A DNA stretch of 64,000 bases from an uncultured Eubacterium sp. (GCA_947088865.1 CAMUHY010000009.1:56891-120890), one strand, 5' to 3'; counted from the first letter of the stretch, positions 25,810 to 35,215 are shown. Translations and numbers: made by a program. The notes: generated by a model from the sequence alone, not told the origin.

Positions 25810-25840
25810 ATTATAGCATTTTACTCTCTGATTGAGTAAA
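25810..25840 (-). promoter_or_regulatory. tetR promoter with inverted repeat
   Basis: TTTACTC (25820-25826), 7 bases, GAGTAAA (25834-25840): a perfect inverted repeat overlapping the region upstream of a minus-strand TATAAT (plus 25810-25815). Possible autoregulatory site; it differs in sequence from the operators of the divergent genes. Confidence 0.45.
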
Positions 25841-25915
25841 TGTAAATATGTTAAATTATTGTAACAGTCTAGTTACGTCTTTTGCAAATAAATTATAAAT
25901 TTTATAAAATAATGA

Positions 25916-25945
25916 TTGACTATCAGTCGAAATATATGTTATGTT
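25916..25945 (+). promoter_or_regulatory. Promoter of SCP2-NRPS-like cluster with operator O1
   Basis: TTGACT (25916-25921), 18-bp spacer, TATGTT (25940-25945). The -35 is embedded in the palindrome TTGACTATCAGTCGA (25916-25930), so repressor binding there would block RNA polymerase. Confidence 0.65.
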
Positions 25946-25959
25946 AGTTAAGAATTAAA

Positions 25960-25974
25960 TCGACTGTTGGTCGA
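25960..25974. promoter_or_regulatory. Operator O2 (TetR-type)
   Basis: TCGACTGTTGGTCGA has a TCGAC/GTCGA dyad and matches O1 at 10 of 15 positions. It lies between the -10 and the start codon of the SCP2 gene, 44 bp centre-to-centre from O1. Confidence 0.6.
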
Positions 25975-25991
25975 AAAATAGGAGGCGCATT

Positions 25992-26414
25992 ATGACATAT
26001 GCAGAGTATTTTACAAGTTTCAAGGGAAGATTTATGGGGGCAGATGTAAGCGACATACAGGAACATTTAGCATTCCAGTTTAATATTGAGGATGATGAAG
26101 CTGGAGGGATTTTTTATGTGGAAGTTAAGGATGGCACGCTTCATGTAGAGCCATATGAGTATTATGATAGAGACGCTATGTTTATCTGTACTCCAGAAGT
26201 GTTGGATAAAATAGCAGATGGAGAGCTTGACCCAGTAGAAGCTTTTACGCAAAAGAAACTTAGAGTAGAAGGCAATATTGAAAAGGCGCTGAAGTTTAAA
26301 GAAATCATTGAGATGAAAAAGGGTTATGCAAATAATAAAACGGTTGTACAAAAGGTGACAGACAAGGTTGTAGGAGCAGTAGCAAAGAAGATGTCAAAGA
26401 AAGATGACAAATAA
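25992..26414 (+). CDS. SCP2 sterol-binding domain protein
   Basis: A 140-residue protein with the SCP2-like fold, a hydrophobic-pocket domain that binds lipids or acyl chains. Residues 15-110 carry the domain (LAFQFNIEDDEAGGIFYVEVKDG, here given in part, then DPVEAFTQKKLRVEGNIEKAL); the tail is lysine-rich. GGAGG ribosome site. It is the first gene after the twin-operator promoter, 26 bp before the hydrolase. A role in holding a lipid substrate or product of the pathway is a reasonable inference. Confidence 0.82.
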   Translation: MTYAEYFTSFKGRFMGADVSDIQEHLAFQFNIEDDEAGGIFYVEVKDGTLHVEPYEYYDRDAMFICTPEVLDKIADGELDPVEAFTQKKLRVEGNIEKALKFKEIIEMKKGYANNKTVVQKVTDKVVGAVAKKMSKKDDK

Positions 26415-26440
26415 TGCTTTGTTAGATTGGAGAAAAAACT

Positions 26441-27403
26441 GTGAAAGTATTAAAAAAGATAGCAAAAGCCGCAGGTGTTCTGGCAATAGCGGGAGTTGGC
26501 GAGACCGTTTACTTTTATAATAGAACAATGAAGAGAAATAATGCAAAGACAGACCGCACAATGAAGATGTCTGGGACAGATTGGTCACAGTATATGCCGC
26601 TTATGAAAGAGCGAGGCGAGTTTGTTATGGCACAGCCACATCAAGATGTTTATCAAACTTCTTTTGATAATTTAAAATTACATGCTACATATTTTCCTTC
26701 CATTAAAAGTGACAATACGATTAAAAAAGTAGTGATATGTTTTCATGGCTATACAGGTGAGGGACTTAGTAATCATATAGCAATATCACAATATTTTCTA
26801 AATAATGGATATGGAGTTTTATTGCCAGATGCCAGAGCGCATGGAAGCAGCGAGGGCGAATATATTGGCTTTGGATGTTTAGATAGAAAAGATGCTATGG
26901 TTTGGATAGATTGGGTAATTAAAGAGTGTGGAGAAGATGTACAAATTATGCTTCATGGCACGTCGATGGGCGGTGCAACTGTCCTAATGACAAGCGGATT
27001 AGAGCTTCCAAGCCAAGTAAAGGGAATTGTATCCGATTGTGGATTTACGTCACCAAAAGAAGTATTTACGCATGTGTTGAATGATATGTATCATCTTCCA
27101 GCATTTCCAGCAATTCAAGGAGCAGATATTTTAAATAAAAGATTAGCTGGATATGGAATGGATGAGTGTAATGCAAAAAATGAGGTGAAAAAGGCAAAAG
27201 TACCTATCTTATTTATACATGGTTCAAACGATACATTTGTACCATGCAAAATGTGCCATGAGATATATGATAATTGTCAGTCTCCTAAAAAGAAGTTAAT
27301 TATAGATGGTGCTGCTCATGCAGAAAGTTATTATAAAGATATGGATTTATATGAAAATGCACTGACAGAGTTTGCACAAGAAATATTTGAAGTAAAATCA
27401 TGA
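26441..27403 (+). CDS. Alpha/beta hydrolase, membrane-anchored
   Basis: A 320-residue serine hydrolase starting at GTG with GGAG upstream. An N-terminal hydrophobic segment (about 5-25) likely anchors it. The oxyanion region is CFHGYTGEG, the nucleophile elbow GTSMGGA, the acid lies in HGSNDTFVP and the histidine in DGAAHAESYY, so the catalytic triad is complete. It resembles the BAAT/peptidase S15-like exported hydrolases of Firmicutes. In this cluster it could act as thioesterase or tailor a lipid. Confidence 0.86.
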   Translation: MKVLKKIAKAAGVLAIAGVGETVYFYNRTMKRNNAKTDRTMKMSGTDWSQYMPLMKERGEFVMAQPHQDVYQTSFDNLKLHATYFPSIKSDNTIKKVVICFHGYTGEGLSNHIAISQYFLNNGYGVLLPDARAHGSSEGEYIGFGCLDRKDAMVWIDWVIKECGEDVQIMLHGTSMGGATVLMTSGLELPSQVKGIVSDCGFTSPKEVFTHVLNDMYHLPAFPAIQGADILNKRLAGYGMDECNAKNEVKKAKVPILFIHGSNDTFVPCKMCHEIYDNCQSPKKKLIIDGAAHAESYYKDMDLYENALTEFAQEIFEVKS

Positions 27404-27444
27404 GATAAGTAAGCAGACTTATTTTATTTATGAAAGGATAGATA

Positions 27445-28848
27445 ATGAAAACAAGAAAAGGATATAAAACATACCCATTAACAGTAGCTCAAAAATTTCA
27501 TAATTTTTATTCGCAATATTGTCCTGGCAAAGAAATATTGACTATTGGAACCAGTTTGACAATAGAGTTTGAGTTGGATATTGAAGAATTGCGCAGGGCA
27601 GTGTATAAGGCGTATGATAGATGTGAGTCTATGCGTGCGCGTATGGCATATGATAAAAAAGAAAAAGAATGGTATCAGTATATTGTTCCAAAGGAAGAAC
27701 GTCCGATAGAATATGTTGATTTTTCAGGTCAGACAATGGAAGAAGCAGAAGCCACAATGACAAAATGGACAAGAGTTGCTTTTGATAAAGAAGATGAACC
27801 GATGAACAAAGTTGTTATTGTTAAGACTCCTGATGGATTTCAAGGGTTATATGTGGCAGGCGACCATCGTTTTTTGGATGCACAGTCACTGATATTGTTT
27901 CTTAAAGATGTTATTGAGTTGTATTGTAATGCAAAGTTTGAAGGTGTTGCATATCCAGCAGAAATGCGTTCTTATATTGAACAGATAGAAAAAGACTTAG
28001 CGTATGAGGCAGGCAGTAAAGCGCAGGAGCGAGATAGAGCTTATTTTTATAAGTTGATAGAAGAGTCTGAGCCAATTTATAATGGAATTAATGGACCAAA
28101 AAAGCTTGAAGAAATAAGGGAAGCTACCAATAATCCAAATCTTCGAGCAGCGCCAACAGGGTCAGACAGCATGGTTGCCGCTATTGATATTTTTCATTTG
28201 GAAGAGGAACCTACAAAAAGATTGATGGCATTTTGTGAAAATAATCATGTATCGCTGCAATGCTTATTAATTATGGGTATTCGTACATATCTTCAAAAAA
28301 TAAACAATAATGATGATGTTAGTTTGCAAGTGGCGTATGCAAGAAGAGCAACTTTATTAGAAAAAAAGTCAGGCGGAACACGTATTCATTGTTTTCCTTT
28401 TAGAACGGTTATATCGGAAGAAAAAAGTTTTATGGAAGGCATCCATGAAATAAGAGATAGACAAAATGAGACGTTTCGATATGTAAACTTTAATCCAGCA
28501 GAGTATTTGGGATATAGAAAACAATACTATAATACACCTGTTGGTTTAGGTTATGAAACCATTTCTCTTACATATCAGCCAGCAACTTTAAAAGAAAAGG
28601 GATTAACGGATATTGGCGATATTCGATATAAGACAAAGAGATATTGCAATGGTTATTATTCTGATGGATTATATCTTACAGTTGTACACAGACCAGAGGA
28701 TAATGGTCTTGACTTTAGCTTTGAACATCAGACAAAGGCATATACCAGAGAAGAATTAGAATATTTTTATTATTATATTTGTAAAATTATGTTTAAAGGT
28801 ATAGAAAGACCGACGTTAAAGATAGGGGATATTATAAAATTAACATAA
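27445..28848 (+). CDS. Stand-alone condensation-domain-like acyltransferase
   Basis: A 467-residue protein with the fold of NRPS condensation domains and related acyltransferases, which join an acyl or aminoacyl thioester to a nucleophile. YPLTVAQKFHNFY at the start matches the C1 motif; the active-site HHxxxDG appears as GDHRFLDAQS, keeping the second histidine and the aspartate but with Asp for the first His. SLQVAYARRATLLEK corresponds to the later structural motif. It is followed by a carrier protein and an AMP-ligase, so it probably takes its donor from that carrier. Confidence 0.8.
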   Translation: MKTRKGYKTYPLTVAQKFHNFYSQYCPGKEILTIGTSLTIEFELDIEELRRAVYKAYDRCESMRARMAYDKKEKEWYQYIVPKEERPIEYVDFSGQTMEEAEATMTKWTRVAFDKEDEPMNKVVIVKTPDGFQGLYVAGDHRFLDAQSLILFLKDVIELYCNAKFEGVAYPAEMRSYIEQIEKDLAYEAGSKAQERDRAYFYKLIEESEPIYNGINGPKKLEEIREATNNPNLRAAPTGSDSMVAAIDIFHLEEEPTKRLMAFCENNHVSLQCLLIMGIRTYLQKINNNDDVSLQVAYARRATLLEKKSGGTRIHCFPFRTVISEEKSFMEGIHEIRDRQNETFRYVNFNPAEYLGYRKQYYNTPVGLGYETISLTYQPATLKEKGLTDIGDIRYKTKRYCNGYYSDGLYLTVVHRPEDNGLDFSFEHQTKAYTREELEYFYYYICKIMFKGIERPTLKIGDIIKLT

Positions 28849-28888
28849 TATTTATTGTATATTATCAATTAAGTAGAAGGAGAAAAGA

Positions 28889-29113
28889 ATGTTAGAAAAA
28901 TTGACAGAAATAATATTGAGATATGTTGAAGTAAAAAAAGAGGATATCAAACCAGAGTCAAGATTTATGGAAGATTTAGGATTTACTTCTTACGATTTTA
29001 TGAGTATGCTTGGTGAGGTTGAAGATGAATTAAATGTTGAAGTAAATCAGGAAGAGGCAGCAAATATCCGCACAGTACAAGAGGCAGTTGATTATTTAGA
29101 AAAAATTTCATAA
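28889..29113 (+). CDS. Acyl/peptidyl carrier protein
   Basis: A 74-residue four-helix carrier protein. The phosphopantetheine serine is in EDLGFTSYDFMSML, with the family's acidic second helix (GEVEDELNVEV) and the closing TVQEAVDYLEK. GGAG ribosome site. It sits between the condensation protein and the ligase, and is the probable thioester carrier for both. Confidence 0.9.
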   Translation: MLEKLTEIILRYVEVKKEDIKPESRFMEDLGFTSYDFMSMLGEVEDELNVEVNQEEAANIRTVQEAVDYLEKIS

Positions 29114-29163
29114 TCAAACATGTATTATTGAAGAGAAGAATAATTGTAAAATGTGATGTCTTG

Positions 29164-29226
29164 TTTTGTATCTGTGGCGCTGTTTGATACAAAATAATTT
29201 GGGTTGAAAGCAGCGCAGAAATGAGG
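29164..29226 (+). promoter_or_regulatory. Pseudoknot-type 5' leader element, copy 3
   Basis: Perfect 9-bp hairpin TTTTGTATC/GATACAAAA (29164-29172, 29186-29194). The loop contains GCGCTG (29177-29182), complementary to CAGCGC (29211-29216), which is directly followed by AGAAATGAGG and the ATG at 29232. It lies inside the operon, so it could set ligase translation separately. Confidence 0.65.
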
Positions 29227-29231
29227 ATTAA

Positions 29232-30770
29232 ATGAATATTGTTAGCAGTACAATTCGTGATTTATTGATGGTGGCAGAAAAAGAATATAATGTACAAGAT
29301 GCCTTTCGATTTAAGACAAAGCAAGTAGGAGCAGACGGTAAAGCGGAGACTGTAATCGAATCAAAAAGCTATACACAGTTAAAAAAGGATTCCGAATGTT
29401 TTTCAAAAGCGTTGGCTTCTTTGGGGGAACAAGGCAAACATATTGCACTTATTGGAAGTACATCTTACACATGGGTTGCTTCTTATTTTGGTATTGTAAA
29501 TTGTGGAAGTGTTGCTGTTCCATTAGATGCGCAGTTATCGGCGGAAGAACTTTGTGAACTGTTGAATCGAGCAGATGTGACAACATTAGTATATGATGAA
29601 AATAAATCCAATGTTGCAGATATGGCAGGCAGTAAATGTCCACAGATAAAACATTTTATTGCTTTAAGTAAAAATAGTACTGTATCAAATACATTGTATT
29701 TTGAAGAATTGATTGAGCAGCAAGAACCAGGATTTGAATGTGAAATCGTGCCAGAACAGCTTGCAACCATTATGTTTACATCGGGTACAACAGGAAAGAG
29801 CAAAGGTGTTATGCTCACTCATCAAAATATGGCTGAAAATGCTACTTGTCTTGATATGAAATTTGAGCCAAAGACAGTACTTTTAACTGTATTGCCAATT
29901 CATCATGCGTACTGTCTTAGCATGGATATTTTAAAAGGACTTTATACGGGCGCTGTGATTTGTATTAATGATTCCTTGATGCGTGTTGCTCAAAATATCA
30001 AGTTGTTTAAACCAAATATGATATTGATGGTACCTCTTATGATAGAGTCTATGGCAAAAAAGTTAGAAGATGCGGCGGCTTTGCCAGCTCAGATTGTAAA
30101 GGAAAATGTATTTGGAAGTCAGTTTCAGACAATATGCAGCGGCGGGGCATACTTAAATCCAGCATATATTGAATTGTTTAAAAAGTATGATATTAATATA
30201 TTACAAGGTTATGGTATGACCGAATGTTCACCTGTTATTAGTACCAATCTTTTGTGGGATAACAAAGTAGGCTCCGTAGGAAAGCTTATGCCAAATTGTG
30301 AGGCAAAGACCGTTGACGAAGAGTTGTGGATAAAAGGTTCAAGCGTTATGCAAGGATACTATAAAATGCCACAGGAAACAGCGGATACGTTGGAAGATGG
30401 CTGGTTAAAGACTGGTGACTTGGGTTATGTAGATGAAGATAGTTTTATTTTTCTTACAGGAAGAAAGAAAAATCTTATTATCACTCCAAATGGTGAAAAT
30501 GTTTCTCCAGAAGAGATTGAAAATAAAATTGGAGACAACAGACTTGTACAAGAAATATTGGTAAGAGATAGCGAGGGTGTTATAGAAGCTGAAATTTATC
30601 CAGATTATGAGTATGCAGAGAAAAAAGGCATTACAGATATTTTGGCAGAGTTGCAAAAAATTGTCGATGAGTATAACAGCAGCGCACCATTATATAAGAG
30701 GGTGTTTAAATTAAAGTTGAGAGAGGTTGAATTTGAAAAGAATACAACAAAGAAAATAAAGAGATTTTAA
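29232..30770 (+). CDS. AMP-binding acyl-/aminoacyl-carrier protein ligase
   Basis: A 512-residue ANL-superfamily adenylating enzyme. Core motifs: TIMFTSGTTGKSKGVMLTH (A3), LQGYGMTECSPV (A5), GWLKTGDLGYVDED (A7) and the C-terminal catalytic lysine in NTTKKIKRF (A10). It activates a carboxylic acid as adenylate and transfers it to CoA or, given its neighbours, to the carrier protein encoded just upstream. The specificity code was not deduced. The short ATG-AGG-ATT-AAA-TGA minicistron at 29221 overlaps its start by ATGA. Confidence 0.88.
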   Translation: MNIVSSTIRDLLMVAEKEYNVQDAFRFKTKQVGADGKAETVIESKSYTQLKKDSECFSKALASLGEQGKHIALIGSTSYTWVASYFGIVNCGSVAVPLDAQLSAEELCELLNRADVTTLVYDENKSNVADMAGSKCPQIKHFIALSKNSTVSNTLYFEELIEQQEPGFECEIVPEQLATIMFTSGTTGKSKGVMLTHQNMAENATCLDMKFEPKTVLLTVLPIHHAYCLSMDILKGLYTGAVICINDSLMRVAQNIKLFKPNMILMVPLMIESMAKKLEDAAALPAQIVKENVFGSQFQTICSGGAYLNPAYIELFKKYDINILQGYGMTECSPVISTNLLWDNKVGSVGKLMPNCEAKTVDEELWIKGSSVMQGYYKMPQETADTLEDGWLKTGDLGYVDEDSFIFLTGRKKNLIITPNGENVSPEEIENKIGDNRLVQEILVRDSEGVIEAEIYPDYEYAEKKGITDILAELQKIVDEYNSSAPLYKRVFKLKLREVEFEKNTTKKIKRF

Positions 30771-30931
30771 CCTCATCAAGGAAGTCCCCCCCCACTTCAA
30801 TGCTGCAAGGGTATAAGTGGGGGATTTCTTTGTTTGAGTGAAAGTACAAACGCTCACTCAAAAGCTTTGATAAAAGCTTAATGGTTTAAGCAAACTAAGT
30901 AGCGCAGTGGATTGCGAATATTTATTTTGAC
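30769..30931 (+). repeat. Multi-hairpin intergenic repeat, copy A
   Basis: Begins AACCTCATCAAGGAAGTCC after TTTT and ends TTTTGAC. Contains a stem around CCCCCACTT/AAGTGGGGG, a stem TTTGAGTGA/TCACTCAAA, a stem AAGCTTT/AAAGCTT and a terminal GTGGATTGCGAATATT hairpin region. Full-length member of the family also at 54770 and 60306. The rest of the gap to 31313 holds a terminator and tandem -10-like sequences. Confidence 0.75.
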
Positions 30932-31031
30932 TAAATTGGTTAAGCGATAATTTTAAATTTGGTTTATTTTTCATTTATCAAATATCAAAGGAGTTATCAT
31001 AATAGTTAAAATAGAATCGTTACATAAAATC

Positions 31032-31069
31032 AGAGTATATAGAAAAAAGTCTATATACTCTCTTTTTTT
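31032..31069 (+). terminator. Rho-independent terminator
   Basis: AGAGTATATAG (31032-31042) pairs perfectly with CTATATACTCT (31051-31061), followed by seven T. Confidence 0.85.
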
Positions 31070-31117
31070 GTTTTTTTATATAGAAAGCAAACTTTATAAA
31101 AAAGAATGGAGATTTTA

Positions 31118-31151
31118 TGATATAATAACCATAGCAGAGCTGTGGTATAAT
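31118..31151 (+). promoter_or_regulatory. Tandem extended -10 elements
   Basis: TGATATAAT (31118-31126) and TGGTATAAT (31143-31151) are two extended -10 sequences, separated by a hairpin ACCATAGC/GCTGTGGT. No strong -35 is seen. They may serve the HEAT-like gene at 31314. Confidence 0.35.
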
Positions 31152-31313
31152 AATCTTGGCAAAAGGTAAGTTATAAAAGTTTGTTTTGCAAACTTGTGGT
31201 ATTTTACTATATAAAAAATAATAATATAATAATCATAACAAAGCGGCAGTATGAAATGATGATTATATAGTTATAGTAAAATTATAATTAAAAAAGAAAG
31301 GAATGATAAAAAT

Positions 31314-32861
31314 ATGGAAAAATCAATTTATAGACTGATTAAAGAAGCTCTTAATGAAGATGGAATGTTATCGGCTGATTTTTCTTTGCCAAAAGAAGAT
31401 GATGGCAGTAAAATTCGTTTTGCAGATGGCGCAATGGATGGAATTATGATGTTTCACAGCAAGATTTCAAGTGATACTGAAAGTGAAGGATATAAACAAA
31501 TTATAGATGCTATTGAGTTGGCAAATAAAGGACAAGGTGCAAATGCCAAAGCAATAATTCACGAATTTGCAGTAAAAGGACATATGCTTCCTCATATTGA
31601 TGATGTGCAAAATTATATTGTGGAGCATAAAGACCAGTTGAATGCAAAAGATATTTATAATTTTGCAATGGATTTAGTGCTTTTTGGAACAAAATCAGAG
31701 GCAGTAAAAGTTGGTATGTCTATTATGGAATTGTTTAATACCAATAATAATGAAGAATTTAAACAAGTAATTCGCAATTTTGCATTAAATGATGAGTTTA
31801 CTTTATATTCAGGTTATTTGATGCGTGGCTGGGATAATGATAATAAGGAAATTTTTGAAGCGGTAAAGAAAGTAAAAGGGTGGGGAAGAGTTTTTCTTGT
31901 CAATTCTTTTCTTGAGCCTGAAAATGAGGAGATAAAAAACTGGATTCTTTTAAATGGAGTGGATAATGAGGTTCTTCCAAACTATTCTGCTATTGATTGT
32001 TATACACATATAAATCTATTAGAACGATTGGAAGAACCCATGACAATTGAAGAGTATCGAGGAGCTGCAAGTATTATCAGTGCGCTTCTTGATGATGAAC
32101 CAGAGCCAGGTATTTCAGCAATAAAAGATGCAAATAAATTGTTAGAAACTTTTATGAAAAAGACAATACAGCGTGAAGAACTTGAAGCAGGAGATTATTC
32201 TTTAATTTATAGAATAATGACATATGCGAAAGAACAATCAGAAGATTTTTCTAATATTTATAATCAAGCAAAGAATATTTTATATAGTGATACGGTTTTA
32301 AAGACTATTAAAGAAGCATTGAATAAAGGAAATGCAGTTGAATTTGAACTTGCAAGAGATTTGGGAATGGACTATAAAGAGCAGGCATATGATTCACTGC
32401 TTAAAGATTTTAAAACAAACTTTCAATTGGCAAGCTTGTTAATGCAAGATAATTATAGAGTAGATGATATGATTCAGTTAATCAGTGAAAAATTGGAAGT
32501 GGATAAGTTATGTACAGGAAGCAAAGATGAGATTGGAGTTGGTGAAGAATTTTCTGATTATAGGATACTTTCATATCTTCTGCAATTTCTTAGTACATAT
32601 CCGGGAAAAGGCATAGAATTAATAAAATCAGCATTGCGTATGCCTGTGATAAATTGTAGATTTACAGCGTTGAGAGTGATTGAACAATGGGTAGAAGCAG
32701 AACAAAAGCCGTTGAAGACATCATTTCCTGAACTTTATCAATATTTGTGTGATATTTTACCAGAAGAGGTAAGAGAAGATGCACAAAAGAAGATGAATGA
32801 GTTAATAGAAGGAATAATTGACAAGCCGCAAGGAATTACAATACAAAGAAAAGACGAGTAA
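31314..32861 (+). CDS. Hypothetical helical-repeat (HEAT-like) protein
   Basis: A 515-residue soluble protein made almost entirely of predicted helices, with repeated pairs such as IIDAIELANKGQGANAKAII and MDLVLFGTKSEAVKVGMSIM, consistent with a HEAT or ARM-type solenoid. No enzyme motif is visible. Similar Lachnospiraceae proteins have no known function; a scaffold or protein-binding role is likely. It is followed by spmA after 114 bp. Confidence 0.65.
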   Translation: MEKSIYRLIKEALNEDGMLSADFSLPKEDDGSKIRFADGAMDGIMMFHSKISSDTESEGYKQIIDAIELANKGQGANAKAIIHEFAVKGHMLPHIDDVQNYIVEHKDQLNAKDIYNFAMDLVLFGTKSEAVKVGMSIMELFNTNNNEEFKQVIRNFALNDEFTLYSGYLMRGWDNDNKEIFEAVKKVKGWGRVFLVNSFLEPENEEIKNWILLNGVDNEVLPNYSAIDCYTHINLLERLEEPMTIEEYRGAASIISALLDDEPEPGISAIKDANKLLETFMKKTIQREELEAGDYSLIYRIMTYAKEQSEDFSNIYNQAKNILYSDTVLKTIKEALNKGNAVEFELARDLGMDYKEQAYDSLLKDFKTNFQLASLLMQDNYRVDDMIQLISEKLEVDKLCTGSKDEIGVGEEFSDYRILSYLLQFLSTYPGKGIELIKSALRMPVINCRFTALRVIEQWVEAEQKPLKTSFPELYQYLCDILPEEVREDAQKKMNELIEGIIDKPQGITIQRKDE

Positions 32862-32975
32862 GTTTTGATTCTTGTAATAAAGAATATTTTTTCCACATAA
32901 AATGATGTAAGTATTTTTATAATAATAGAAAATTTGTAAGATATTTTTTATTGTTTACATAGTTTAGAGGGGTTT

Positions 32976-33554
32976 ATGCTTAATTATTTATGGGGATTTA
33001 TGATTGTGATAGGTGTTATATATGGTATGTTTACTGGCAATATACAGGCAGTGGCAGACGGCGCTATTGAATCAGCAAAAGATGCAGTAGCGCTGTGTAT
33101 TACTATGTTGGGAGTGATGTCTCTATGGACTGGGCTTATGCAGGTTGCTGATAAGTCCGGTTTGATAGCGTCTTGCACAAAAAAACTAGCGCCATTTATG
33201 AAATGGATGTTTCCAAATGTACCTCCAGAAGATGAAGCAATGAAACATATGACAACGAATGTTATATCTAATATATTAGGTCTTGGATGGGCTGCAACAC
33301 CCGCAGGATTACGGTCAATGCGCAGTCTTAGCCATCTAAATAAAGGCTCTGATACAGCCTCCAATGAAATGTGTACATTTTTAGTATTAAATGTATCTTC
33401 TTTACAGTTAATTCCAATGAATATGATAGCTTACAGAAGTCAATACGGAAGCGCTAACCCCACAGCAATATTGGTTCCAGCGATTATAGCTACATCGATT
33501 AGTACATTGGTAGGCATTATTTTTGCAAAAATAATGAGCAAGGTTTATCCGTGA
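32976..33554 (+). CDS. spmA: Spore maturation protein A
   Basis: A 192-residue membrane protein of the nucleoside-recognition (Gate) family. ESAKDAVALCITMLGVMSLW at the start and NVISNILGLGWAATPAGLRSM in the middle are hallmark SpmA sequences. With SpmB it contributes to spore core dehydration in Bacillus and Clostridium; it also occurs in non-sporulating relatives. GAGG ribosome site. It is 19 bp before spmB. Confidence 0.92.
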   Translation: MLNYLWGFMIVIGVIYGMFTGNIQAVADGAIESAKDAVALCITMLGVMSLWTGLMQVADKSGLIASCTKKLAPFMKWMFPNVPPEDEAMKHMTTNVISNILGLGWAATPAGLRSMRSLSHLNKGSDTASNEMCTFLVLNVSSLQLIPMNMIAYRSQYGSANPTAILVPAIIATSISTLVGIIFAKIMSKVYP

Positions 33555-33573
33555 GCAGTGATGGAGGGCATTT

Positions 33574-34113
33574 ATGGGGATTGTATCAGTTTTAGTTATC
33601 GCTTCAGCATATATTATTCCAATTGTTATTTTAATTGTTGTCATTCATGGCATGTATAAAAAAGTAGATATTTATGATGAATTTGTTATTGGTGCTGAAG
33701 ATGGAATGAAAACAGTAGCATCCATTGTGCCAACGTTAATAGGATTAATGATGGCGGTTGGAATACTGAGAGCGTCTGGATTTTTGGATATGTTAGCAAA
33801 TATGCTGGGAGATTATACAGATAAAATAGGTCTTCCGGCGCCGCTGCTGCCATTGCTTTTAGTGCGGCTATTCAGCTCATCAGCGGCTACTGGTTTGACA
33901 CTTGACTTATTTGAAGAGTTTGGAACAGATTCTTATATTGGATTGATTGCTTCTATAACAACCTCTGCAACAGAAACCGTGTTTTTTACAATCTCGGTTT
34001 ATGCTATTGCAGCAAAGGTGACAAAGACCAAATGGACGCTGGCAGGTTCGCTTATGGCAACATTGGCGGGAATTGTGGCAAGTGTTGTAATTGCAGCAAT
34101 TATGAGTATGTAA
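33574..34113 (+). CDS. spmB: Spore maturation protein B
   Basis: A 179-residue membrane partner of SpmA. The motifs YDEFVIGAEDGMKTVASIVP, LLLVRLFSSSAATGLTLDLF and FGTDSYIGLIASITTSATET are typical. GGAGG ribosome site. The pair indicates a spore-forming ancestry of the organism. Confidence 0.92.
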   Translation: MGIVSVLVIASAYIIPIVILIVVIHGMYKKVDIYDEFVIGAEDGMKTVASIVPTLIGLMMAVGILRASGFLDMLANMLGDYTDKIGLPAPLLPLLLVRLFSSSAATGLTLDLFEEFGTDSYIGLIASITTSATETVFFTISVYAIAAKVTKTKWTLAGSLMATLAGIVASVVIAAIMSM

Positions 34114-34198
34114 AAATTAGTATTATTTATTTGACTTCAAAAAATCAATGTGATATTATAATGATATCAAATTAATTTATTTTTGGAGGTATGGACAA

Positions 34199-35215
34199 AT
34201 GGAAGAAAAAATACTTAAGAATAAGAAACATGGAATGAGAGTATTGCTTATCTGTCTGTTAGTGGAGATTTTAAGTATTACAGGCATTGTTTTTGGAGCA
34301 ATAATGACTGGAGAAGTGACAGGAGGCGGTTTTTTACTGGGATTGTCTATCTTTGTTACATGTGTGGCATGGTTTCCATTGGTAGGTTTAAGAATATTAA
34401 AGCCACAGGAAGCATTAGTTTTAACATTGTTTGGCAATTATATTGGTACGATTCGTGAACCAGGATTTTATTTTGTCAATCCATTTTGTACGAGTGTCAA
34501 TCCTGCTGCCAACACAAAACTTGCACAGAGCGGTGATTTGGAATCTAATATAAATGGAATTGGAATTAAAAATGCTTCTGAAATGACAATAACTATTGGA
34601 AATAATAAAATATCGCTTAAAAATATGACTTTAAACAATGGCAGACAAAAAATTAATGATTGTCTTGGCAATCCAGTAGAAATTGGAATTGCTGTTATAT
34701 GGAAAGTTACAGATACAGCAAAAGCCGTATTTAATGTTGATAATTACAAAGAATATTTATCACTGCAATGTGACAGCGCCCTTAGAAATATCGTAAGAAT
34801 CTATCCATATGACGTGGCATCCAATGTTGATACAACAGGTGATGGATTGGCGGATGAGGGCAGTTTGCGTGGTTCAAGCGAGACGGTTGCATCACGTATT
34901 CGAGATGAGATACAAAGCAAAGTTTCAGATGCGGGACTTGAGATAGTGGAGGCACGCATCACTTATCTTGCATATGCTCCAGAGATTGCTTCTGTCATGT
35001 TGCAAAGACAGCAAGCGTCTGCTATTATAGATGCGAGAAAAATGATTGTTGATGGAGCGGTTGGAATGGTTGAGATGGCGTTAGAGCGTTTAAATGAGAA
35101 ACAAGTGGTGGAATTGGACGAAGAACGAAAAGCGGCGATGGTTTCAAATTTACTTGTTGTTTTGTGTGGCAATCGAGATGCCCAGCCAGTCGTTAATTCA
35201 GGAAGTTTATACTGA
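34199..35215 (+). CDS. SPFH/band 7 domain protein
   Basis: A 338-residue stomatin/prohibitin-like protein. Two N-terminal membrane spans (about 15-60) precede an SPFH domain (about 70-300) with [20 protein letters not shown] and [11 protein letters not shown]. It probably forms membrane-associated oligomers and organises lipid domains. Its TGA shares an A with the ATG of the next gene, so the two are translationally coupled, an arrangement common for this family in Firmicutes. Confidence 0.88.
   Translation: MEEKILKNKKHGMRVLLICLLVEILSITGIVFGAIMTGEVTGGGFLLGLSIFVTCVAWFPLVGLRILKPQEALVLTLFGNYIGTIREPGFYFVNPFCTSVNPAANTKLAQSGDLESNINGIGIKNASEMTITIGNNKISLKNMTLNNGRQKINDCLGNPVEIGIAVIWKVTDTAKAVFNVDNYKEYLSLQCDSALRNIVRIYPYDVASNVDTTGDGLADEGSLRGSSETVASRIRDEIQSKVSDAGLEIVEARITYLAYAPEIASVMLQRQQASAIIDARKMIVDGAVGMVEMALERLNEKQVVELDEERKAAMVSNLLVVLCGNRDAQPVVNSGSLY

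Noticed and set aside
31166-31200. Pseudoknot-type leader before the HEAT-like gene (AAGTTTG/CAAACTT hairpin)
   Set aside because: The loop is only TTTTG and no CAGCGC-like partner precedes the ribosome site.
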